Shown here: positions 1 to 12,350 of the stretch, one piece after another
How positions within the stretch are numbered: position 1 is the first letter of the stretch
Layout: each line of letters starts with the position of its first letter
From: Microglena sp. YARC
Taxonomy: Eukaryota; Chlorophyta; Chlorophyceae; Chlamydomonadales; Chlamydomonadaceae
NCBI GenBank assembly: GCA_022414725.1
Contig: JAJSRW010001615.1
Span: 1 to 64,000 of the forward strand
Direction: 5' to 3'
Length of the DNA: 64,000 nucleotides
The notes under the pieces: generated by a model
Databases searched by the model: none
What the model saw: only the letters and a program-made list of their open reading frames with translations
Told to the model about the DNA's origin: nothing
Program-made: the position numbers and the translations under genes

Positions 1-3000
1 GTCCAGGGAGGGCAATCGACCTGCAATGAGGCCGATAGAGGACGCGACCTGGGGCAAAATATCGCCCGCAGCTGCGCTGTTTAAGAACGATACAATCAGA
101 TGTTCCCGCGTGCACAAAAGAAAACAATGCGAGATACTGAAAAAGAAGAAAAACCCTAGGAAAAACAAGCGCCCCTGCCAGGCTGGGTTCGTTTTACCGT
201 TTACCAATGCGTTGAACGCAGACATGCCCGGCAACAGGGCTTGTGTCTTTCCCCACTTGCACTTGTGTACAACCCTGGTGCTACCTGCCTCGCCCGTCAG
301 ATTGGGCAAACGGTAAAAGCGGGGAATGGCAAATCATGCAGAGGCTATTGACAGTTTCCCATGCCATCATCAAACAACGGGCCCAGTCTAAGAGTATGGC
401 TTCATCCTTCGGCGTGGCGTGCTGGCAGCCCGCCGATCTCCACCCGGACAACACACCCGTGCCCTACACAGCATCACACACGCCCCCATAAAAACCGCCA
501 CCTCCTCCCCTCCTCAACCGCACCAGAGGGCTCCTCATCTGCTAACCGCGTGTGTTCCTCACCTCATTTCCACCATCACACCGGACGGTGGTGACAAGGG
601 GTGCTGAATCAGTGTGGTGTGTGACCAAACTGGTGTGTTAGGACCTCTCGGCGTATGTCGTCTGGTCTGTGCGAGATGCGGGTAACCACCGCACGAATAA
701 AAAACCTGAAATCCTAAACGATGATGCCACCATGTAAGAATCTGGGTGCGATGCTTTTAAGGTTATGTGGACTGGCTTATTTCAATAATTCGCGCAGGCG
801 CATATAAACTTATTTGGCCTAGGTCGCTCTGGTCTGCCCCTTCGCGCATTGATCAGATCAGATTTCGGCCGAGTACTGCGTGTGACGTCAACTTCTCAAG
901 GCAGAAGGTGTGTAGGAGCATGAGATAAGATAAGTTAACGTCAGGATGGTTCTTATTTCTTTCCTAATGGTAGCGTTTCGATTCTTTCATGTCGTTTTAG
1001 GCGAATCCTCAACCCGGGCCAGATATAGGCTCAGCTTTCCTGTGAAGCTCTTCTTAAGCTTGTTGCTCGCTGAATCACACCTGGCGCATTGAAGTCCCAG
1101 CTGGAATTAGGCGAACAGCAAATTGCATGTCGCTGGTCGATCGCCTCGCTCTGGTTCTGGGCCTGCTTGTGCCTGGACGTCCGCGACGCGGCCTTCCAAT
1201 GTAGTGCGCAGGAGGCTGTAGGGGCGTTGTTGCCCCACCCCTCGATTTTCACTTGATTGTTGTTGCTGGATAACCCAGTCGGTATAACCGATGGCTTGAT
1301 GAGTGGTTGTAGTGGTCAGGGGGACGCGAGGAAGTTTTGTGTTAAATCGCTCAGTTTCTAACCATAGAATTTACTCGAAGAAGTGCCTTCTCCACCACCA
1401 ACAATAACACGTCCGTACCAAACTACCACCCTCACCACCATCACCGTCACCGGCCACCTTTACCACCACTACGCCTACCGACTTGCCGTCAATTGCATCC
1501 ATGACACTAGCCAACAACTAACATGGAAGCAACACGCCCAACCTTGACCACTAATCACCACTAGCTGGTGAATACCACCATCATCCAACACACATGCTTA
1601 CAACTACACCCCACCTCGAGCCACCCCACCCATCCCACCCCAACCTTTCGTCGGAGAGTCCCCTATTCGCCCTGCACCTTCATGATAATGTCAGGGGTTT
1701 TAGCTCTTGGTTTATTAATACGATCAATACTGGACGAGCACTAATCAGCTGCGTGTTCCGCACAAAAGAAAAAAACTACCTTTACGTCATTGCACAGATT
1801 TTTTGGCCGTCGGTTTGGCGAGAGCATGTACAACATACGCATCCGGCAACATGAAGTAGGCTTTCACGAGACCGGCTCCCACAGCCAACATCCATGAGGG
1901 GCCTCTTTTTTTTTGTGGTTTTGAAAACAAGAGTTTGGCAAAAGCTGGTGAGAGTGTCTCTACGGTCTGCCTTGGACAGGAATATGTCTTGACCACAGTA
2001 AAGTGAGGAATGTCCAGGGTGGCGGTGTAGAATGGATAATGGCGGGTGAGCTAGGGGGGCTTGGGTGGGCGGGGGTGGAACCATTGGGGCCTTGGGGTGG
2101 GGTAGACCGGGCTGGGGTTAAGCGAATGATAAATGAACTGCCCTGGTTTTGACATGTTTTTGAATCAGAGTGAGGAAAGGGAGGAGTGGGGTTGGTGAGG
2201 GTTGCGCGGGATGGAAAGGCTTTGTCGTGGGGGGGAAGGGATGGGAAAAAAGAGGGTTGGTGCTGGGTTTGGCTAGGTTGGTCGGCTTAGCGTCCGACTG
2301 GGGGGATGTTGGGCTGTTTCCCTGTTCTTGGACCTGGCTGGATGGGTGGAAAGAGTCCACCAATGGAAACTTTTCCCCGGGAAGGAAATATGCATTAACC
2401 TGTCAAAATTTAAAATTGAAGGAAACTTTGTTTTGGTGTGGTGTGGGTGCGGTGGATTGGGACGTGGGGATTTTTTGGGAGAAGGTGAAGGGCATGGTGG
2501 GGGCTGGGGTAGTGTTGGAGGAGGAGTGTATGAGACGGGTGGCTTGGGCTGGGTTAAAGTGTTTAGACTACCGCCATAGGCTATCCCACAATTGTAATTT
2601 ATCTCCTCTCTAGAGGCATACTGTAATATGCACCTGGGCCCCCCCCCTCGCCGCCGCCCGCCCCTCCGCCACACACACACAGGCACAACAGACACACACC
2701 ACCAGCACATCACACACCAACACCACCACCACCAACCAAAGCAAACAACAACAACACAACAACAACAACAACAACAACACCCATAATTTAAAGTAAACTC
2801 ACCCACGTACCAGACCAAGCTTCCCTGCTGCAAACGGTGTTTCGTACCTCCTCACCACCACCATTGGAACCTTCGACAACAACTATATGGAGAATTGTCC
2901 TAAAATGAAACCAAACCAAAGTTGCTAGAAGTAAGGCATCGTACTGACACCAAATGACAAACCCCCTTGAATAATTCCTGCGGGCGTGCAGTGTGCAGCT

Positions 3001-3094
3001 TGTTATATGTACCTTATATGGACTTTATTTACCTTTTATGTACGCTTATATATCAGTCAAACTGGCTTAACTGTGTTCATGTCATCCATGGCTT
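1..3094. other. No gene recognised
   Basis: Mixed-composition DNA without a reading frame that looks like protein. Holds ACCACCATCACC runs near 1390-1460, a G-rich stretch at 2040-2560, and C-rich, (CA)n and (ACA)n tracts at 2640-2780. An exon of the gene at 4.4-7.6 kb could be hidden here, but I cannot support one. Confidence 0.5.
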
Positions 3095-3215
3095 AAGATC
3101 AACTGGTGCTAACATATTTTATCAACTGGTGCTAACATAGATCAAACTGTGCTAACATAGATCACACTGAGTGCTAACATAGATCAACTGGTGCTAACAT
3201 AGATCAACTGGTGCT
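3095..3215. repeat. 20-bp tandem repeat
   Basis: ATCAACTGGTGCTAACATAG repeated about six times with small changes. Confidence 0.85.
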
Positions 3216-3449
3216 CTGGTGTTTGTACTGGCACCTTTGGCAATCCCTGTATTCCTGCGGATGTTGCAGGTGTGCAGCTTCTTATATGTGCCTTATATAG
3301 TTATATGGAACTTGCATAGTTACAGCTTAACTGTATTAACTTATTCAGTTATCTAATATGGACCTTATATAGTTACAGCTCAACTGTATTAATAGTTCAG
3401 CTTATCTTATATAGACTACGAAAGTCCCTAAGAGGCAATATGAAAATGA

Positions 3450-3545
3450 GATAAAAACGCCTGGAGGGGTGTGGTGTTAAGGAGGCCCTCCCGCATCCCA
3501 CAGCTGGGAAAGTCACCATGGTATATGTGAAACAACTTGTTGTAA
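3450..3545 (-). mobile_element. SINE tail fragment
   Basis: The reverse strand reads ATGGTGACTTTCCCAGCTG, then GGAGGGCCTCCTTAACACC and ACACCCCTCCAGGCG: the 3' half of the SINE family without the tRNA head. Confidence 0.6.
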
Positions 3546-3552
3546 TAAGTCC

Positions 3553-3790
3553 TATGGCAGCGTCACCTGCGACGCTTAAAATTGGCGGAGAGTGCTCTCG
3601 AGGGAGTGACAGGTGGCAATGGAAGTGAGTTAGTTTTGAGACTGTTGGCTGATGTGTCATGCGGTCAGACGAATGGATGGATGGGCCCGGATGGAGACTG
3701 GTTGGTCGGGTACGAAAAATGGGAAAACATGGGGGCTTCCGCCTCCTTGAAGAGGGGCTGCCGCCAAAACTGTGGGCTTTGGGAAAGCAA
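3553..3790 (+). repeat. Dispersed family B element
   Basis: GCAGCGTCACCTGCGACGCT, GGCGGAGAGTGCTCTCG, GACAGGTGGCAATGGAAGTG, GTTGGCTGATGTGTCATGCG, ending GAAGAGGGGCTGCCGCC. One frame stays open across copies (MAESALEG.., LADVSC) but with indels, so it is taken as noncoding. Confidence 0.75.
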
Positions 3791-4039
3791 TCTTTTGCAC
3801 CCTGATCTGTCCAAAACCGCTGAACTTTGAACCCCTGGAACCTGTTCTGTAGGAACTGCGATGATCAGGATGACTTGGGCACGTGATTTTCAGGACTTCT
3901 ACCATCAGATGTCGACTTCCTTCGAGGTGAACTGTGGAGGAGGTGGTGGCAGGTGAGTTTTTCTTGATATTTTTTCAATGTGGAATTTTGCCTGGGTGGG
4001 TTTCTGTGCGCGAGCCCTAGACTCAAGGATTTTGACGAT

Positions 4040-4372
4040 GTGATCTACAGAGTATAAGAGGATGCTGATGGTGAGGAGGAGGATGAGGGTGAGGATGGTG
4101 GTGGTGGAGTTGGTGGTGATAAGGAGAATGGTGATGGTGATGGTGGTTGTGACGTGTATGAAGATGGTGGAGATGTGTATGAGGATGGTGGCGATGAGCA
4201 TGAGGATGAGGATGGTGGAGATGGGAAAGCTTAGTATGATGAGGATGGTGGTGTTGGTGATGATGAGGATGGTGGTGATGATGAGGATGGTGATGATGAT
4301 GATCATGCTGAGTATGATGATGAGGATGGTGGTGATGATGAGGATGGTGGTAGGTGATGATGAGGATGGTGT
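4040..4372. repeat. GATGAGGATGGTGGT minisatellite
   Basis: Purine-rich GATGATGAGGATGGTGGT units. Frames on both strands are open (ILIITTILII on -, MRMVVMMRMV on +), which reflects the unit and not a gene. Confidence 0.85.
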
Positions 4373-4865
4373 CGGAATTATGCTCCAATCTTCTAAAACA
4401 GAGGAAAAAAACAAGACAAACGTGCCCCCCCCCACACCCCATCCCATGCCCTACACAGATGATGTCACCCCCTATGATGCCTTCCCCAATGATGCCTCCG
4501 CCTATGATGCCTCCCCCTGATGCCCATGCCTACCCCCCTGCGTATCGTAACCAACATCCCCTTTTACAAATTCATCTAAAGCAAACTAGAAACACAAACC
4601 AAATACAGACCAAAACTAAACCTCCCTTCCGTCCCCATGCCCTACACAGAGATGATGTCCCCCCCTCCTATGTCCCCACCTATGATGCCTCCTCCCATGA
4701 TGCCTCCCCATGCCCCCATGATGCCTCCCCCATGATGCTCCTCCCATGATGCCTCCGCCAATGATGCCTCCCCCATAGGATGATGCTCCTTCCCATGATG
4801 CCTCCCTGCCATGATCCTCCCTCCCATGTTCCTTCCTCCATGCCTCCCCCCATGATGCCTCCTCC

Positions 4866-5223
4866 ATGATGCCCCTCCTCCCATCCCCTCCTCCCATGAT
4901 GCCTCCGCCAATGATGCCTCCCCCCATGATGCCTCCTCCCATGATGCCTCCTCCCATGATGCCTCCGCCAATGATGCCTCCGTCTATGATGCCTCTCCCC
5001 ATGATGCCTCCGCCGATGGAGCCCCCTATGACACCTCCCCCCATGATGCCTCCGCCTATGATGCCTCCGCCTATGATGCCTCCCCCTATGATGCCTGCTG
5101 CTGCTGATGATGATGATGAGGCATACCCCCCTGAGGATGCTGCCGAGGATGCTGCAGGCCCGCCAAGAGATGGTGACTACCCACCTGAGGAGGAGGCCCC
5201 CCTTACGGTCACCCCTCCCCCTG
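4866..5223 (+). CDS. Probable exon coding Met/Pro-rich repeats and an acidic tail
   Basis: One frame reads repeats of MMPPP, then AAADDDDEAYPPEDAAED, GPPRDGDYPPEEEAPL and TVTPPP, followed by a good donor (CCTG|GTAGGT) at 5224 in phase 1. Related but frame-shifted copies of the same repeat, each led by CCTACACAG, start near 4457 and 4651, so the true acceptor is unclear. The bias to Pro and acidic residues suits an extracellular or linker region of the gene ending at 7574; that link is inferred. It may instead be a translated minisatellite. Confidence 0.45.
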
Positions 5224-5384
5224 GTAGGTTACACTTCCACAGGTCGAGCTTGCCACTGGCACACACCCATTAGTGTGTGTGTGTGTGTGTGAAGGGGGGG
5301 GGGGGCGGGGGGGGGGGCGTACAACCAGGCCCCCCCAACAGGACTAGTAGAATAGCCATGACAATTGGGCATTTGTTTTCTCCT

Positions 5385-5419
<35 letters not shown>

Positions 5420-6019
5420 ACTACCAGTAAATCATCTGGCAACATATACTTTAAAAGAGTCCACAGCCGGTAGATTATAGTTTTTATTTTACCTGTGTAT
5501 TTGGCTACACAACTGCCATGCACCCCCTGGCCCCCCCAGGTGGTGGTTTTCTAGTTATGTCTCCTTTACTACACCACACCGCACCGTGCAACACCATACC
5601 ACACCATCCCACATCATACCACACCATCCAACACCACACTGTCCACCCCACCCACCCCCTACACCACCACCACACCATACAAACTAACAATGCAGCTCTA
5701 ACTCCCAGAGCTCCTTCCTCGTACACTGCATCCACCTCTTCACTTACCCTTTCTCTCAAAAGACTGATTACCGCCTTTAACTTGCCTCACAGCCGAGACT
5801 GACACCTGCGCTAGAGGTTACGTAGAGGTAGACAGGTTGCCTGAGGGAACCTCAGACGAACAGTTCAAAACCCAAAGTCTTGAGACGGTGAGTCCAATCA
5901 TCTCAATGTTTATGAAACGTATCCTGCTTAATTTCTTCTGGATTACTCTTTCTGGATTCCCTTTTGAAACCAAACTTTTGAGATGGTGAGGACAGACTTC
6001 TTGTGTTTGTGGAGACTAT
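5224..6019. other. Presumed intron region
   Basis: (GT)n and G-runs at 5275-5320, (AAC)n at 5388-5420, ACACCACACC repeats at 5565-5670. A linking exon between 5223 and 7044 is needed because the phases differ, but none was identified. Confidence 0.45.
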
Positions 6020-6510
6020 GTATGGCTGGTATCACGATATCTTTTCAATTGTTGTAAGATAAATCGTGATATATTGTACGAGATCAGCATCATACACCCC
6101 TTGTCTTTTAAAGTCGGTATGAGATCATGGGGATATTACAGGAAAGAGCCTTTACATGTCCATACACAAAATATCAAGTCAAATGAACCAACCATGAAGA
6201 AGGTAGAAAAGACTAATGTGCTCTATTATCGTGAAGACGAATGTGCGCTAGTATCGTAAGATATATTACGATATATCGTACGATATAGGGTGGGTTTTTC
6301 AGTACAATATCGGTACGATAGCGTGAAGCGTCAATTATTAATTTACATTAGTACCGCTCCTAAATCAATTTAATGATATCAGTACAATATCAGTAAAATA
6401 TAAGTTTGCCACAGCACGACACATCGTACGATAAACACAATGACTGGAAATATCATACGATGTCAGTTCACATTATCGTATGATATTGTACAATATATAT
6501 ATGTGAGGAT
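6020..6510. repeat. AT-rich region full of CGATATATCG-type palindromes
   Basis: Many small inverted repeats such as ATATATCGTACGATATA and CATACGATGTCAG recur. It resembles family C in style but shares no core with it. Possibly an old fold-back or MITE cluster; no coding sequence seen. Confidence 0.45.
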
Positions 6511-6851
6511 ACCGCCCAAGTCATCATTCATTCGAACAGCTGGTGGCTCAACGTTGACATGAATTCCAGGTCGGTTGGGTCGGGTGACACCTGCGTGGTG
6601 GCACATCGGATAGGCCCTATTTAGGACTCGCCCTACTTAGAACAGCCCTAACAATATGCTGCTATTATTTATTTATTGTTTGTGATTTTTGTCTAACCCC
6701 CCTGTAAAAATATCCTTCCTTCCTGGCGGCTGTATTTGTTGCTAGTTTTCTTAATTGCTTCTTCGCTTTATACCCTTCGAACCAAACTCCACCATACTCC
6801 CCCCCCCACCCCACCATTCAGACCCTCTCCACCACCTCAACCTTTTTTTGC

Positions 6852-6930
6852 AGTGCCATGACGCATGCATGATGCATGTTTGCAACGGCTTTGCCTACAC
6901 CAGGAACGCACCTGTGTCCATCTTCCTCCC
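6852..6930 (+). repeat. Copy of the acceptor edge of the exon at 7044
   Basis: TTGCAG|TGCCATGACGCATGC then GGCTTTGCCTACACCAGGAA, matching the real start at 7044 (TGTCAAGACGCATGC...TTTGCTTACACCAGGAA). It runs into polyC and (AC)n. Confidence 0.85.
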
Positions 6931-6939
6931 CCCCCCCCC

Positions 6940-6980
<41 letters not shown>

Positions 6981-7043
6981 CACCCCACCCCATTCAAAAC
7001 CCAAACCCAAACTCTTTTCCTCCCGCACCCTTTGGCACTGTAG

Positions 7044-7574
7044 TGTCAAGACGCATGCATAGACGACGAGGAATGCGTCAACTTTGCTTACACCAGGAAC
7101 ATGCCAGTGTCTGCCGTGACAAAACCCGCGCCGTGCCTTGATCATATGGAGATGATCACGGGCTGGCTGTACGACCACTTCTGCTACACCCTCCCTAGCC
7201 GCATAGCCCTGGATGGAACCAACGTGGACACCCAGGTCCCCAACCACACCGTCAAATGTTTGCTACTAGATCGCTGCCAGGACAGTGGCTACTTCATCTC
7301 CGACATGAACTCGTCAGGCCCAAACTTTGTCCCCATCCAGGACCTCACTAATTCCAGCACAATACTCGTGATCAAATACTTGGAGGCATTGGGTGGAGCC
7401 AGCTCCCTCAGGCCAAACGTGCTAGTCCATGCCTGGGGCAAGATGGAAGGCGATCTGATGAAGGTTTTCAAGGTGGAAGATGCTGTTGCAAGCGGGATGT
7501 GCGAGTTGTACATGAATGAGTACGAGCCCTGCAAGGTGCCGGGGAAGAGGACCACTGTGTGTGTCAAGGAATAG
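7044..7574 (+). CDS. Last exon of a Cys-containing, probably secreted protein
   Basis: Opens after acceptor CACTGTAG with CQDACIDDEECVNFAYTRN, then ITGWLYDHFCYTLPSRIALD, NHTVKCLLLDRCQDSGYF, and a 60-residue tail ending TTVCVKE and TAG: 176 codons in one frame. The pattern ALDG...HTV.CLL..C..SGY resembles an uncharacterised domain in algal and bacterial exported proteins (from memory, unverified). The leading CxxxC..DEEC piece resembles PAN/apple-type segments. Many Cys suggest an oxidising compartment. Upstream exons are unsure, possibly the Met/Pro-rich exon at 4.9-5.2 kb. A decoy of its 5' edge lies at 6852-6930. Confidence 0.7.
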   Translation, partial: CQDACIDDEECVNFAYTRNMPVSAVTKPAPCLDHMEMITGWLYDHFCYTLPSRIALDGTNVDTQVPNHTVKCLLLDRCQDSGYFISDMNSSGPNFVPIQDLTNSSTILVIKYLEALGGASSLRPNVLVHAWGKMEGDLMKVFKVEDAVASGMCELYMNEYEPCKVPGKRTTVCVKE

Positions 7575-10068
7575 AGCAATCCTGCACCACCACATTCACA
7601 CCACCCAACAATATCCAACACAACCACACACACACACACCACTACCTAACACTACTCCCCTCCCCCCACCCACCACCACCACCACCACCACCACCACACA
7701 CACACACACACACACGGTATAGTATGGGACAAATACACATCTGCTCATGATAGGGTATGCTTTGGTACACATCTGGTCATTTCCCCTGGGAGATGGGGAT
7801 TGCCCATGCATTGTGTGAACCGTACCGCAGATGTGTACCTTACCATGTTTCTGGGCCTTGTGTATATATGTTGCGTCGTGTTTAGATGTATGGTCTCTTG
7901 AAGGACAGGTCAACACGTGCTTGTCTGCCTGGGAACAAGCGCACTCCAGAGGGGGAGAGTGCGAGTGTACATGCACAATTTTGACAGGTGTTTTCAGATT
8001 CTGATTGGGACGTGCGTGTGTTTCCTTTGTTTTCATAGGGTCTCGCGTTTATTTGGGTGGGGGTGGGGGGCTCTGTGTGTGCCACGTAAACATGACCAAT
8101 AATTGGCAGGTCCGTTCATTTACAGGACCGTTTATTAACAGGACCGTTAAGTGGACGGCTTTGAACAATCCTGGTCGCTTGCAGTCGTGCACAGTTTTGG
8201 CATTATTAAAGTTGTTTATAGATCCTCAAATATATGTGTGTCGCACAATCAAAGTTAGGCAGGTTGCGTTTAGTTTTAGGTATTGCCAGAAATCTTCGTA
8301 TGTATGTATGTATGTATGTATGTATGTATGTATGTATGTATGTATGTATGTATGTATGTATGTTACAGTCCAGGTCCAAAGGGGCCTGCCTATTTATAAA
8401 CCCTGTCTTTATACACTAGATATAGTTGTTCACCTCAATAAAAGGTGCTTTCTATTGCACAAATTTTTATGTTTGCACTCCTGCTAGTTGAATGTACTCT
8501 CTTGAAGTTGTACGCGACGTTGCTTGTAATACAATGTTGAGTTGTTGGATTTTAACATGGTTACATACATCCATGGCTCCAGCCAGCGATTTTGCTGCTC
8601 GTCGTCTTGTGCAAAAAATACCAGGAAGAATGTATATGTAGGAGATGCAAAACAATACAAGTACATAAAAAAAACTAAGCAATACTGTCAAAATAAACTT
8701 GAGCCAATCTCTTCATACGCACGATACATTCATCGCTAAACAGATGTGACCTCGCACGATCTTTCGCATCTGAATTGGATTGCACTTCAGATAATGACAT
8801 ATTGGAATTGCTTAGGGTTACTTGTGTATGTGTCAGTCCAGGAGTAAGCCAAACAGGCTTAAGTACTAGCTAGGAAGGGCGTGAAAAGATAAAGCACTGA
8901 TGCACGTACTGAACCCCAACGAACATTTTTACCGACAGGAGCCCTGAGTTTGTGCTACAGTGATCACTTAATCAATAAGTATCATAATCAATTACGGTAT
9001 TACACGGATGTAACAATTTAAATTTCAATTTCAATTTCAATTTCATAATCAATTCAAATCGAAGCGGTATTCTAATCGGACTTGATTGTATGCGGTGTAT
9101 GTGTGTGTGGTGGGTGAGGTGGGGGGAGGGTGGGGGGGGGTAAGGATTTTCGCCTGAAAGGGTGAGTCTCCATGCACTAGTCCTAGACTGGAATGATTAT
9201 ATGCGATGTGGCGGGTTACTCCCAACTCAGCACGAGGGAGTAGCCGCACATGGAGTCCTTGAGGCTTGTACACGCTGAAATCACAAATATAACCACCAGG
9301 ATTTGATCTTACTAAATTACTAATTCATCATATGACCAGCATTTTGGCCGGTCGCTGTCTTTAGTGGTAAAAGAGAATCTATTATTTATTTGAAATATTA
9401 TTTACGGCCGCTCCATGGGTAGCGACTTCGGTACATCAGGAATACTGCCAGACGAGCAAAACGGATGAGCAAAACGGGTGGGCCAAACGGATGCGTTAGG
9501 GAACCTAAGGGTTCGCCCTACAAATTGCATTTGGACTGCACCAACTGACGTTTGCAAACGGCAGGCAGCTCAATAAACTAGCAGAGGAAATCATCTACTC
9601 ACCTCTTCTCCGCCTCGAAGCAAATTTCAGACAAGTTGTATCTTCAGTCACGTCACCTCATCTTCCAGATAGATTTAAGTCAAACTGCGCCCCAGGACTG
9701 CGCCCCGAACCACTTGACGTTAGGATTCGGCTTCGGGTCAAGTCATCCCGAAGGAGACTGCCTAGTCACAGCCGGAGGGTGCACATCCCCAATTTATGAG
9801 GCAACTCGCAAATGTGTACCAAAGCGCGGTATACGTGACACACATTCCGCGATAACAGCCACGAGGGCAGCAACAACGTTACGCACACCGCACACCTCAC
9901 ACCGCACACAAAACAACCCTAGTTACAGCGGGGCTACCCATCCCCATCCCCATTCCCGGCGGATCCCTTGGTCCAATTGGTCCAGTCCAACACAAGGGCG
10001 GTCACGTTCTTCTTCACAGGTATCACCACCAGGATAAGAAGCAGGTTACTACAAAACTAATGTGTTAA
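7575..10068. other. Downstream of the 7 kb gene; repeats, no exon seen
   Basis: CACCACCAC and (CA)n at 7665-7715, (TATG)n at 8297-8362, family D at 8835, AATTTC repeats at 9018-9045. 9540-10060 looks low in repeats and could be upstream sequence of the gene at 10984, but no promoter element is recognised. Confidence 0.45.
8835..8973 (+). repeat. Dispersed family D element
   Basis: Starts GTCCAGGAGTAAGCCAAACA, later GCACTGATGC and TGAACCCCAACGAACA, ends GCCCTGAGTTTGTGCTACAG. Same order as the copies at 26367 and 16391. No coding sequence, no clear terminal repeats. Confidence 0.75.
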
Positions 10069-10432
10069 TGTGGCAGCACGTCAGCTTTTGGAGCCCATCT
10101 ATGCGAATCACGTAAAAAAAGAAAGCCTGCTAAACCTGGGCGGTGGACACTAGGGTTGTTCAGAATGCTGCGCCCTCCGTAGCAGATGTAACGTCGACGA
10201 GTCTGTTACACCGTAGGGCGCAACGTGGGGAGGGTCCGTTTACCAGAAGAAAGTGTCCTTTGCGTCGCAGGACGCAGGCTATACAATTGGTTGCGTCTCA
10301 GGCGGCAGAGCTGGGGGTATTCCTGAAGTATCCTGCCGGACACCCAAAGTTACGTGCCAGGCACAGCCAGCTTCAAGACCCCCATCTACATTTTGCACGT
10401 AACCCAAAATGACAAACGCAGTGCCCTGAATG
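10069..10432 (+). repeat. Dispersed family J
   Basis: GCTTTTGGAGCCCATCTATG, AGTTACGTGCCAGGCAC, GTAACCCAAAATGACAAA: the same order as 44972-45415, with an unrelated middle (10143-10330) that includes GTAGGGCGCAACG segments. Confidence 0.6.
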
Positions 10433-10983
10433 TATGGCATAAGCTATAGCCTGTTTATAACCTAGGAAGCAAGGATGTCCGGGTTGTGGTCTTGTAGGGA
10501 CCATTTGAAATTGAACTTGTTATATGGCTCCAGCCACCAATTTGGCTTCCGTGGATATCGCATGGGGTGACTTGGAAATGGAAAACGGTGAGCAGCCCAG
10601 AGTCGGCCGAAAGAACATGTGTCTACTACCAGTAGTACAAAAGTAAATCCAAGAGCCGTGGAAGTGAAGAGAGGCTTACATCCGGTGTCGATTTTACCAC
10701 CCATCCCCCCCATCCCCCCCATCAGTCCATCAGGGGGGCCCCATCACCCCATCAGTCCTCCACCCCCTCTTGGAATCCCGCCTCCCGCCTCCCGCCTCCC
10801 GCCTCCCGGGGCGGGTTTCCCGGTGGCGGTCCCTCGTTGCGGTTGATGAACATGACATGACTTGTAGTGAACATGTGATGATGTAGTGCCTGATGTACGG
10901 GTAGTACTGCCGGACGGCACATTCTCGCAATTTTTCTGCACAACACTCCCAGGTTACGCCGAAGAAAGAACACTAGGTTAACG

Positions 10984-11440
10984 ATGGCGCGTGTTCCTTA
11001 TTCTCACGAGCTTTATGCCATGGCTAGGCACCTTGTTTTCCGGTGTGAGAAGGAGCACAAGTCTGCTGTAGACTGCAAGGGAAAGCACGACTGGCCCTCT
11101 GATTGTGCTCCCGAGTCAGAGGCTCTGGTTCGGGCAACCAACAAGCTGTAAGTTCGTCGCCCCCGATCGTGCGCTTGATAAGTTCAAATGTCTGTAGCTT
11201 GCCCCAGTGCCATTGTCGCAATTTCAGTACCATACCGATAGCTTGAACTAGCATAGCATCGACACAGCCTGGAAATCGTTCATATGGCTGAACTTTCGGA
11301 TTGTCGATGGAATGCTACACTCGGTAACATTCACACCTGCCTTGGCTCACAATTTGTCGAAACGCGCGCAGGTACAAGGAGGTCATGGAGAAGGCTCCTG
11401 AGGAGTTCAAGGAGTACGCACAATGCCTAGACTTCTACGG
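10984..11440 (+). CDS. Complex I subunit NDUFA8-like (CHCH), first two exons
   Basis: Exon 1 is 10984-11147 (54 codons plus 2 bases), exon 2 is 11372-11440. The introns are GTAAGT...GCGCAG and then GTAAGT. The protein starts MARVPYSHELYAMARHLVFR. Cys21, Cys31 and Cys41 are spaced CX9CX9C, then exon 2 gives EEFKEYAQCLDFYG with Cys73. This matches NDUFA8, an accessory subunit of mitochondrial complex I on the intermembrane-space side. The fourth Cys of the first CHCH motif is Ala51, and the Cys expected ten residues before Cys73 is Ala63. The third exon (family pattern F..CR..Q..F) was not found downstream. An alternative is another twin-CX9C protein. Confidence 0.7.
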
Positions 11441-12342
11441 GTAAGTGCCGTTTGCTGCTACTTGCTCTCCCCAATACCACAACAACATCATCAGTGCCGC
11501 GATCATTACCCATCGTGCATCGGGGTACTGTACTGCTCAACTAGGGCGCCTAGCTGCTCCATCCACTGTTCACCCTAGGCATCCATCTCACTCAGTATAT
11601 TCACTGCCACGGTAGTCTCAGCTCTCCTCTTATCTGCTTCAGAATGTCCCTCCTCGTATATGTTTCGTAACACCCCTCCTTCACTCAGCCTCAGCATGCC
11701 TTTCCGTATGATAACAACCCCCATCACTATCACTACCAGCAGCAGCACTAGTAGCAGTAGCAGCAGCACCAACATCAACTAACAAGCAAGCATGCAAACA
11801 CACCATTAACGAGCAGACTCACCCACTAACCCACCCCAAACCATTGATCAAGCCACCCACTCACATAGGCACATAGAAACCCACCCAATCATCTGGAAAC
11901 CCTCCCTCCCACCCACCCTCCTATTCCACTCACCTATCCCTCCCACCCACCTATCCCACCCCCCCACCTACCCACCTATCAAGCAACACACCCACCTCAG
12001 CACCCATCAGTTAACCCACAAGTGCACTACCCCCCCTCCACACACACACACACAAAACCATATATCAAACCACCCGCCCACCTAGAAACCCAAGGGACTT
12101 ACCCAATGTCGAACAATGATGGTAAACTCCAGACTTACAAGGCCAGCTAACTGAAACAAACTCTTATTGAAATGATCCCCGAAGAATCGTATACCTTTCT
12201 GTAGCATGTGCCTCCTCCTGTGTGTAGGTTGAGGTTTGCAAGGTGTAGGGACAAGCAAAAAGCTTTCGAGGCTGCTTTCCCCATAGTGCAAGCGTCCTAC
12301 CAGTGAGCATCCCATGCTGGCAACCAGTGGAGGTGACGACAT
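11441..12342. other. NDUFA8-like gene, presumed intron 2
   Basis: Follows a good GTAAGT donor. Contains CAGCAGCACTAGTAGCAG, then CCCACCCACCTATCCC-type pyrimidine-rich repeats (11820-12060). No third exon found here or up to 16.8 kb. Confidence 0.5.
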
Positions 12343-12350
12343 GAGGTCAT

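Noticed and set aside
3582..3830. A small gene encoding MAESALEGVTGGNGSELVLR
   Set aside because: Related frames appear in family B copies at 18.5 and 32.3 kb but with indels and different ends; it is a dispersed repeat with a chance open frame.
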